DNA of 6,243 bases from Synergistaceae bacterium (GTDB taxonomy: Bacteria; Synergistota; Synergistia; Synergistales; Synergistaceae), in assembly GCA_031290815.1 (NCBI GenBank), contig JAISLO010000166.1, forward strand, positions 1 through 6,243. Direction: 5' to 3'. The notes beneath the pieces are model-generated. The model saw only the letters and a program-made list of their open reading frames with translations, did no database searches and was not told the origin of the DNA. A program made the position numbers and the translations under genes. Shown in pieces: positions 1 through 3,931 of this stretch. The stretch's first letter is position 1, and every line of letters begins with the position of its first letter.

Positions 1-71
1 TGAGTAGATGAAATATGACGGATGGCATGTATCAGCGGCTTAACCATTGATATATTTAAGACATTAAAGAA

Positions 72-248
72 ATGCATCACATCTCCGCTTTTGCCTTGAT
101 AAACAAATGGTCCGTACCATATTTCGGAAAACTGCTGAAACCTCTTTGCGGAGTGTTTACAGTGCAAAAACTTTATGTTAACCTAACTGGCAGTTCTTCT
201 AATGCACCAAAAGGAATAAATGGTGCATTAGATTGGTTTAAGTTTTAA
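72..248 (+). CDS. weak candidate small ORF, 58 codons, function unknown
   Basis: An ATG at 72 opens a frame of 58 codons ending in TAA at 246-248. The peptide begins MHHISAFALINK and ends GALDWFKF. Its composition is protein-like, with mixed hydrophobic and polar residues and no low-complexity tract, but I recognise no family. There is no clear Shine-Dalgarno sequence in front of the ATG, and an in-frame stop lies 12 bases upstream. It could be the degraded 3' end of an older gene. The opposite strand is open in the same codon register, which weakens the case. The stop falls on the first bases of the 80-bp repeat, as if the repeat had landed at or truncated the end of this frame. Confidence 0.2.
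   Translation: MHHISAFALINKWSVPYFGKLLKPLCGVFTVQKLYVNLTGSSSNAPKGINGALDWFKF
199..231. repeat. perfect 11-bp inverted repeat (hairpin)
   Basis: CTAATGCACCA (199-209) is matched exactly by TGGTGCATTAG (221-231), with an 11-nt loop between. The stem is perfect but only moderately GC-rich and no U-run follows directly, so it is not a standard intrinsic terminator. It lies 14 bases before the first 80-bp repeat. It may be an operator, a weak terminator for transcription from the left, or a relic of a mobile-element end. Confidence 0.6.
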
Positions 249-324
249 AAATCAACGTCAGCTTGGTGATTCTCCAGGATTATCCTCGGATTGGGCAGCG
301 TCTTCGAGATGAACGACTTCCATA
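245..324. repeat. 80-bp direct repeat, copy 1 (left flank of toxin-antitoxin module)
   Basis: This segment aligns without gaps to 1121-1200 at a constant offset of 876 bases. By hand count 73 of 80 positions are identical. The copies share TTAAAAATCAACGTCAGCTT at the left end and GCAGCGTCTTCGAGATGAAC further right. Identity stops sharply after CTTCCATA at 324. The centre holds the small palindrome AGGATTATCCT (276-286). It does not look like a target-site duplication (too long) or like an integron attC site (no outer RYYYAAC/GTTRRRY pair). Confidence 0.9.
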
Positions 325-354
325 ACAAACCTTAAAAGCCATTAGACATAGCCA

Positions 355-402
355 TGATATAATACTAAAATCGTTGATAATTAACACACGATAGTATATA
401 AA
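355..402 (+). promoter_or_regulatory. candidate promoter(s) and operator of the toxin-antitoxin operon
   Basis: There is a perfect extended -10 at 355-363 (TG-A-TATAAT) without a good -35. A second option is TTGATA (374-379), a 17-base spacer, then TATAAA (397-402), which would leave only a very short leader. An imperfect dyad spans the region: ATACTA (362-367) with TAGTAT (392-397), and ATCG (370-373) with CGAT (389-392). Phd/YefM antitoxins usually repress their own operon by binding palindromes over the promoter, so this dyad is the natural operator candidate. The promoter elements are seen in the sequence; the operator role is inferred. Confidence 0.45.
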
Positions 403-425
403 CATCAAAAGAGAGGTTGATGAAT

Positions 426-713
426 ATGCGTTTTTATACCGCCAGGGATTTAAGGACGATACCTAAAAATATTTGGGATAGTTTGCGGGTATCCGGCGAA
501 GTGGTGATCACCAATAATGGGAAGCCAACCGCCCTGATGTTAAATATCTCGGACGATAATTTTGAGGAAGTAAGCAAGGCTGTCCGTCAAGCTAAGGCGA
601 TGATCGCTTTCAACAGAATGCGGGCAAAAGCGGCGGCGGGGTTTATGACTGATGATGAAATTGCGGACGAGATTGCGTCTTATCGCAGAGAGAAAGCTAA
701 GGATAATGAGTAA
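426..713 (+). CDS. type II antitoxin, Phd/YefM-like
   Basis: This is a 95-residue protein that should neutralise the PIN toxin encoded directly downstream and repress the shared operon. The N-terminal half (residues about 1-45) has the Phd/YefM pattern: MRFYTARDLRTIP, then a short helix, then the strand-turn GEVVITNNGKPTALML that matches the usual 'VVITRRGKPVAVL' segment. The C-terminal part is charged and helical (DDEIADEIASYRREKAKDNE), as expected for a toxin-binding tail. Three in-frame starts exist: TTG 417, ATG 420 and ATG 426. I prefer 426 because the GAGAGG site (411-416) is then 9 bases away, against 3 bases for ATG 420. The stop overlaps the toxin start by one base (TAATG). Its base composition is much more AT-rich than the genes from 1370 on, which suggests separate acquisition. 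Family confidence is high; the exact subfamily is uncertain. Confidence 0.85.
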   Translation: MRFYTARDLRTIPKNIWDSLRVSGEVVITNNGKPTALMLNISDDNFEEVSKAVRQAKAMIAFNRMRAKAAAGFMTDDEIADEIASYRREKAKDNE

Positions 714-1102
714 TGCTGGTCGTTATCGATACAAATGTTTTGGTTTCGGCTCTTTATTCCAGGGACTCGAGCCCGGCGAGGGTTATTGCTCTGGTACAAA
801 ATGGGGTCGCGATTCCATGCCATGATCACCGCATTTTATTGGAATATCGGGAAGTCCTGGCGCGGCCAAAGTTTAACTTCAGCGCATGGGAAGTTGCCGA
901 TCTGCTGGCACAGATCGAAAGCGATGGGCTATCTGTTTCCCCATGTCCGCTAAATATCGACTTGCCTGACGAACAAGATCGAAAATTCTATGAAGTCGCC
1001 AAGCATTGTAACGCCCGGCTTATTACCGGCAACTTAAAGCATTTTTCAAAGGATAAAACAGTGGTGTCTGTTAAAGAGTTTCTAGAAGCCTGTCGGACGT
1101 AG
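713..1102 (+). CDS. PIN-domain toxin (putative ribonuclease) of a type II toxin-antitoxin system
   Basis: This 129-residue protein is a single PIN domain, a metal-dependent ribonuclease fold. The first acidic motif is MLVVIDTNVLVSAL with D6. The second is the LLEYREVL helix with E44 (or E47). The third is PDEQDRKFYEVA with D86 and D89. The final motif is the ARLITGNLKHF strand (101-111), where N107 stands in the place often held by D in 'TGD'. Length and motif order fit the 'putative toxin component, PIN family' (PilT N-terminus) group. Translation is probably coupled to the antitoxin: the ATG overlaps its stop codon (TAATG), and an AAGGA site (699-703) lies in the antitoxin's end, 9 bases upstream. 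The second 80-bp direct repeat starts 18 bases after the stop. Likely targets are RNAs such as tRNA or mRNA, but the target cannot be read from the sequence. Confidence 0.9.
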   Translation: MLVVIDTNVLVSALYSRDSSPARVIALVQNGVAIPCHDHRILLEYREVLARPKFNFSAWEVADLLAQIESDGLSVSPCPLNIDLPDEQDRKFYEVAKHCNARLITGNLKHFSKDKTVVSVKEFLEACRT

Positions 1103-1120
1103 CCAAGTTTACAATGCATA

Positions 1121-1200
1121 TTAAAAATCAACGTCAGCTTGGCAATTATCCAGGATTACCCTCGGTTTGAGCAGCGTCTTCGAGATGAACAACTTCCATA
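1121..1200. repeat. 80-bp direct repeat, copy 2 (right flank of toxin-antitoxin module)
   Basis: This is the second copy of the repeat at 245-324, in the same orientation and with seven substitutions. It begins 18 bases after the toxin stop codon and ends 13 bases before the -35 element of the PLP-enzyme promoter. Short reading frames exist on the minus strand in both copies. In the frame that stays open to a shared stop (ending QADVDF in both), every codon difference changes the amino acid, which argues against coding constraint. Confidence 0.9.
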
Positions 1201-1213
1201 GTTTACGAACACA

Positions 1214-1242
1214 TTGACACGCAGGTCCCTTTGGGCTATATT
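1214..1242 (+). promoter_or_regulatory. sigma70-type promoter of the PLP enzyme gene
   Basis: A consensus TTGACA (1214-1219) is followed after 17 bases by TATATT (1237-1242). The predicted start of transcription is near 1249, giving a leader of about 120 bases before the ATG at 1370. The predicted start falls at the edge of the palindrome at 1247-1275. No other strong -35/-10 pair was seen in this intergenic region. Confidence 0.55.
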
Positions 1243-1246
1243 CCCA

Positions 1247-1275
1247 ATATCATACCTATTATATTAGTATGATAT
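1247..1275. promoter_or_regulatory. 9-bp inverted repeat over the predicted transcription start (candidate operator)
   Basis: ATATCATAC (1247-1255) and GTATGATAT (1267-1275) are perfect inverted repeats with an 11-base AT-rich spacer. The dyad sits just downstream of the -10 element, where a repressor would block initiation or early elongation. The regulator is not encoded in the window and its family cannot be told from the site. The same sequence could also fold as a weak AU-rich hairpin in the RNA. Confidence 0.45.
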
Positions 1276-1317
1276 ATATTCATTTGCCGCATAGAAAGAG
1301 AGGGCTTGCCGGTTCGG

Positions 1318-1332
1318 TCATAAGGCTTATGA
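1318..1332. promoter_or_regulatory. perfect 15-bp palindrome in the leader of the PLP enzyme gene
   Basis: TCATAAGGCTTATGA is a 7+1+7 dyad, 38 bases before the start codon. Its one-base centre makes it a poor RNA hairpin without opening the middle pairs, so it looks more like a DNA-binding site for a dimer. It differs in sequence from the 1247-1275 dyad, so the two would not obviously bind the same protein. Confidence 0.35.
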
Positions 1333-1369
1333 ATCGTGTTCCGTTTTAAAAAACAAGGGAGGCGGTCAG

Positions 1370-2596
1370 ATGGATTTCAATGGAGACGGAGTAAACAGCG
1401 GCCATGGAAACTCGGCCAGATCCGCCGAACGGCTTGGCTTTCTCACGAGGTCGGTTCACGTTGGCAATGGGATCGACGCGGAGACCGGAGCCATACGCAG
1501 GCCAATCACCATGGCCAACAGCTATGCCCTGCCTTACGACCCGTCGGATATCAACTGGAGCAGCGCGGAAGGCAGCATATACACGCGCAACGGAGGGGCG
1601 AACCAGCGCTATCTTCAAGAAAAGCTGGCTTCGCTCGAGGATGGGGAGGACTGCGTCGTCCTGGCTACGGGCGTGGCCGCGCTCTCCGGAGTCTTCTTCG
1701 CGTTTCTTCGAAGCGGGGACCACGTCGTCGTCTCCGACAGCACTTACATCGCGGCATATCGCCTTCTCAACGAGCTGATGCCGCAAAAATACGGCGTGCG
1801 ATCCACTCTCGTCGACAGCTCCGACATAAATGCCGTCCGGTCGGCCGTGAGGGCGGAGACAAAGCTGATACACATCGAAACGCCGTCGAACCCGACCATC
1901 AAGGTGAGCGACATAGCGGCGATCGCCGATATCGCTCACGAGGCAGGAGCCTTGCTGTCGGTCGACAACACGTTCGCGTCGCCGTACAACCAGCGTCCCA
2001 TATCGCTGGGCGCGGATCTCTGCGTCGAGAGCCTGACAAAGTACGTAAACGGCCACGGCGACGCGATGGGAGGGGCTGTGATAGGGCGCAGGGACCTGAT
2101 CGATAAGATAAGGGCCGAGGCCATGGTAAACCTTGGCGGAGCCATAAGCCCGTTCAACGCCTGGCTCATAATGCGCGGAGCCGTCACGCTCCCGCTGAGA
2201 ATGGAACAGCATAACAGGAGCGCCCTGTCGGTCGCCGAGTTTCTGGAGGGAGAGAGCGCGGTGCGTTTCGTGAGCTACCCCGGTCTTGCCAGCCACGCAG
2301 GGCACGAACTTGCGAAAAGACAGATGCCCAGAGGTTTCGGCGGCGTGATGGCGTTTGGGCTGAGAGGGGATCACGACGCCCACAATGACTTCGTCAGCCG
2401 CCTGGAAGTAATCACCTCCGCAGTCTCTCTTGGGCATGACGAGAGCCTCATCGTCTTCCTCGGGGAAAAAGACGAACGCCAACACCTCTATTCCAGCGAG
2501 TTCCATGACGGCTTCTTTCGCCTGAGCGTCGGGCTGGAGGACACGGAGGATATAATCGGCGATATAAGCCAGGCACTGCGCAAGACCGGATTTTGA
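1370..2596 (+). CDS. PLP-dependent Cys/Met metabolism enzyme (cystathionine gamma-synthase / methionine gamma-lyase family), divergent
   Basis: This is a 408-residue cytoplasmic fold-type I PLP enzyme of the Cys_Met_Meta_PP family, whose members make or break C-S bonds in cystathionine, methionine, homocysteine or cysteine. Visible landmarks: R73 in the phosphate-binding IYTR segment (70-73); the ATGVAAL loop (99-105); an aromatic Y126 stacking candidate (STYIAAYRLL); the HIETPSNPT motif (168-176); D199 in SVDNTFASP, for the pyridine nitrogen; the Schiff-base lysine K224 in ESLTKYVNGHGD (220-231); and the carboxylate-binding R384 in FFRLSVGLED (382-391). Length is normal for the family. Two landmarks are unusual. 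The 'NPT' after the YSR motif is replaced (YTRNGGANQRYLQ), and the usual 'SLIEHPASMTH' loop is replaced by SLIVFLGEKDERQHLY. The specific reaction therefore cannot be assigned. Start ATG 1370 is supported by AAGGGAGG (1355-1362) at 7 bases. It has its own promoter and is followed by the B12-riboswitch operon. GC-rich codon use matches the downstream genes. Confidence 0.9.
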   Translation: MDFNGDGVNSGHGNSARSAERLGFLTRSVHVGNGIDAETGAIRRPITMANSYALPYDPSDINWSSAEGSIYTRNGGANQRYLQEKLASLEDGEDCVVLATGVAALSGVFFAFLRSGDHVVVSDSTYIAAYRLLNELMPQKYGVRSTLVDSSDINAVRSAVRAETKLIHIETPSNPTIKVSDIAAIADIAHEAGALLSVDNTFASPYNQRPISLGADLCVESLTKYVNGHGDAMGGAVIGRRDLIDKIRAEAMVNLGGAISPFNAWLIMRGAVTLPLRMEQHNRSALSVAEFLEGESAVRFVSYPGLASHAGHELAKRQMPRGFGGVMAFGLRGDHDAHNDFVSRLEVITSAVSLGHDESLIVFLGEKDERQHLYSSEFHDGFFRLSVGLEDTEDIIGDISQALRKTGF

Positions 2597-2623
2597 ACTG
2601 TTGAACGGATTGTAGATTTTGAA

Positions 2624-2650
2624 TTTCCCCCCTGCATTGACAGGGGGAAA
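2624..2650. repeat. C/G-run hairpin after the PLP enzyme gene, overlapping the next promoter
   Basis: A C-run ending in TG (2628-2634) pairs with CAGGGGG (2641-2647), with flanking TTT/AAA pairs around one unpaired C and a CATTGA loop. It begins 27 bases after the upstream stop codon. No U-run follows on either strand (A's follow on the plus strand), so it is not a canonical intrinsic terminator. It may stabilise or help end the upstream mRNA. Its loop and right arm contain the TTGACA of the riboswitch promoter. Confidence 0.45.
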
Positions 2651-2664
2651 AATGAGGGTATAGT
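2637..2664 (+). promoter_or_regulatory. promoter of the cobalamin riboswitch-btuF-btuB operon
   Basis: A consensus -35 TTGACA (2637-2642) and a -10 TATAGT (2659-2664) are separated by 16 bases. Transcription would start near 2671, about 45 bases before the riboswitch aptamer. This is the only good hexamer pair seen between the PLP gene and the aptamer. Confidence 0.6.
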
Positions 2665-2714
2665 AAAAAGAGTAAAAAGCACGGATACATTTCGACACAT
2701 CGCACCTTAACAAT

Positions 2715-2875
2715 CGCATTCCGGATAAGAGGAATCTGGTGTGAATCCAGAACGGCCCTCGCCACTGTAAATCGGGACGAAACCGCGCGCGCAAGCGAAC
2801 CACTGCCTTTTTTGGCGGGAAGGTGCGGGAGTAGGTTGAACGAAAGTCAGGATATTCTGCCGGAAGAAACATGCG
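2715..2875 (+). ncRNA. cobalamin (adenosylcobalamin-type) riboswitch aptamer
   Basis: The conserved core is present in order: GGAATCTGGTGTGAATCCAG (2731-2750), with the CTGG/CCAG hairpin; CGCCACTGTAAATCGGGACG (2760-2779); CCACTGCC (2800-2807); GCGGGAAGGTGCGGGAGTAG (2815-2834); and the B12 box AAAGTCAGGA...CTGCC (2843-2861). The closing stem pairs TTCCGG (2719-2724) with CCGGAA (2860-2865). An outer extension CGCA/TGCG (2715-2718 with 2872-2875) is possible. The B12 box has one base more than the common form between CAGGA and TGCC (TATTC instead of four bases). Cobalamin riboswitches of this type repress B12 uptake genes when the cofactor is plentiful, which fits the two genes downstream. The terminator hairpins after it indicate transcriptional control. 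Confidence 0.93.
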
Positions 2876-2897
2876 CGACGGGCGCCGGAGCGTTTTT
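2874..2897 (+). terminator. possible first terminator hairpin right after the aptamer
   Basis: CGC (2874-2876) pairs with GCG (2890-2892), and CGG (2879-2881) pairs with CCG (2885-2887) around a GCG triloop. The two helices are joined by facing GA/GA mismatches that could form tandem sheared G-A pairs. TTTTT (2893-2897) follows at once. The hairpin is short, and it uses bases that the outer part of the aptamer closing stem might also use. It is a plausible but unproven part of the riboswitch expression platform. Confidence 0.3.
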
Positions 2898-2937
2898 GGT
2901 TTGTCTTTTGGTGAGACGGACCCTTGCCGACATCATG

Positions 2938-2965
2938 AGGCCTTCGCGAAGCGAGGGTCTTTTTT
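2938..2965 (+). terminator. intrinsic terminator of the riboswitch expression platform
   Basis: AGGCCTTCGC (2938-2947) pairs with GCGAGGGTCT (2951-2960) across a GAA loop, giving 10 pairs with two G-U wobbles, and runs into six T's (2960-2965). This is the canonical shape of a rho-independent terminator, placed between the aptamer and the btuF ribosome binding site. An upstream segment, GACCCTTGC (2919-2927), can pair with the same 3' arm (2951-2959), so two alternative hairpins share this arm. I could not identify a convincing antiterminator that frees it. Confidence 0.7.
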
Positions 2966-2986
2966 GTTGGTTTTATATTTCGAAGT

Positions 2987-2992
2987 GGGAGG
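2987..2992 (+). promoter_or_regulatory. btuF: ribosome binding site that fixes the btuF start at TTG 3001
   Basis: GGGAGG lies 8 bases before TTG 3001 and after the terminator's U-run. It decides the start: no comparable site precedes the in-frame ATG at 2812, which lies inside the riboswitch aptamer. Confidence 0.75.
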
Positions 2993-3000
2993 CTGATCTC

Positions 3001-3909
3001 TTGAGACTCGCGCGCAAATTGTACGCAATCGCGGTGTCGGTGCTGTTCGTGCTCTGCGTGGTTTCGACCGGATATCCGCGGGACGAGGAAAAGCGTCCCG
3101 AGCGGATACTCTCCATGACCCCGGCAGGAACTGAAATATTGTATTCGCTTGGGCTCGGCGACAGGGTTATCGGGGTGACCAGGTACTGCAACTGGCCGCC
3201 GGAGGCGCTGGAAAAACCGGTCATAGGGGACATGATGATCGTGAACCTGGAGTCCCTGGCTGTCATGAATCCCGACCTCGTGCTGCTGTCCAACATGAAC
3301 GAGCACTTAAACGCCAAGATCGAGGCCATGGGGTACAGGACAATCGTGGTTTATCAAGACGACTTCGAGCAGATATGCAAATCGATACAGGACGTTGGCG
3401 ACGCCTGCGGGATTTCGGGGGAAGCCGGGGCTAATGTGGCGGAACTGCGGAAGTCAGTACTGTCCATGACCATTCCGCCCCTGTCCTCCGGCGATGCCAG
3501 ATCCAGCCCCCGCGTCCTCGTGGTCGTGGGCCGTGACCCCAAGGATTACGACCTGAAAAAGATATACGTCGCCGGGGTCAAGTCGTTCTACAACGATTTG
3601 ATAAGGGAGTCTGGCGCGTCAAACGCGCTCGATCTGGACGTGCCTTACGCTCAGATGTCGAGGGAGGGGCTTCTTCGAGTAGATCCAGACATCATAATAG
3701 ACCTGATCGGCGAGCACGGAGGGGCGGACATTGCGACCGGCGAGATATTGGGACAGTGGAAAGTCATAGAGGACCTCAGGGCGGCCCGCGATGGGGACAC
3801 AGCCATCATCAAGGGGGACTTCACGCTGCGGCCCGGCCCCAGGTATCCGCTGATACTCGCCGCGTTCATCAGGGCAATTCACGGTGGAGAGCGGGAGATA
3901 ACGGAATGA
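3001..3909 (+). CDS. btuF: periplasmic cobalamin-binding protein, BtuF-like (ABC transporter substrate-binding, class III)
   Basis: This 302-residue protein should capture corrinoid in the periplasm and deliver it to an inner-membrane BtuCD-type ABC transporter. It starts with a Sec signal peptide: positive residues R2, R5 and K6, a hydrophobic core at about 8-21, and a likely cleavage after STG (22-24). C19 is preceded by L, so a lipobox is not supported. The mature part follows the PF01497 pattern: RILSMTPAGTEILYSLGLGDRVIGVTRYCNWPPEA in two consecutive stretches (35-69), with the family's YC-N-PPEA motif at 62-69, then NLESLAVMNPDLVLL (82-96). Near the C-terminal half are SFYNDLIRESGASNAL and VDPDIIIDL. 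Length fits the family. It lies behind a cobalamin riboswitch and 22 bases before the btuB-like gene, so B12 is the probable ligand. A longer reading from ATG 2812 is rejected because it would translate the riboswitch and terminator. Confidence 0.9.
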   Translation: MRLARKLYAIAVSVLFVLCVVSTGYPRDEEKRPERILSMTPAGTEILYSLGLGDRVIGVTRYCNWPPEALEKPVIGDMMIVNLESLAVMNPDLVLLSNMNEHLNAKIEAMGYRTIVVYQDDFEQICKSIQDVGDACGISGEAGANVAELRKSVLSMTIPPLSSGDARSSPRVLVVVGRDPKDYDLKKIYVAGVKSFYNDLIRESGASNALDLDVPYAQMSREGLLRVDPDIIIDLIGEHGGADIATGEILGQWKVIEDLRAARDGDTAIIKGDFTLRPGPRYPLILAAFIRAIHGGEREITE

Positions 3910-3931
3910 GCGGGACAATGGGGGGATTCTC

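Larger units (their letters stand above)
1..416. other. AT-rich gene-poor region upstream of the toxin-antitoxin pair
   Basis: This 416-bp stretch has no gene I can support with confidence. It is clearly more AT-rich than the region after 1370. It contains a weak 58-codon plus-strand ORF (72-248), a perfect inverted repeat (199-231), the first copy of the 80-bp direct repeat (245-324), and the promoter region of the antitoxin gene (355-416). A minus-strand frame in register with the weak ORF is open from about 182 to the window edge and could be the edge of a gene continuing to the left, but nothing in it is recognisable. No tRNA, rRNA or CRISPR structure was seen. Confidence 0.6.

Noticed and set aside
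245..324. Integron attC sites flanking the toxin-antitoxin module
   Set aside because: The 80-bp repeats lack the paired RYYYAAC and GTTRRRY ends and are not imperfect palindromes over their length.
245..1200. Insertion sequence or composite transposon carrying the toxin-antitoxin pair
   Set aside because: There is no transposase, the repeats have no terminal inverted repeats, and no target duplication is visible outside them.
1249..1369. SAM or other methionine-related riboswitch upstream of the PLP enzyme
   Set aside because: The leader has short palindromes and an AGAGAGG-like string, but no S-box core or closing helices could be assembled.
1336..2106. A 256-codon plus-strand frame overlapping the PLP enzyme
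   Set aside because: It is Arg/Gly-rich out-of-frame translation of a gene whose own frame carries the clear PLP-enzyme motifs.
1346..2872. A 508-codon open frame on the minus strand
   Set aside because: It lies opposite the PLP enzyme and the riboswitch, shows no recognisable motif, and is rich in Arg, His and Pro as expected for an antisense shadow of GC-rich coding sequence.
2812..3000. N-terminal extension of btuF from ATG 2812
   Set aside because: It would encode the riboswitch B12 box and the terminator. The signal peptide and ribosome site place the start at 3001.
3044..3060. Lipoprotein signal (lipobox cysteine C19) in the BtuF-like protein
   Set aside because: The residue before the cysteine is Leu rather than Gly, Ala or Ser. 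A normal signal peptidase I site after STG fits better.
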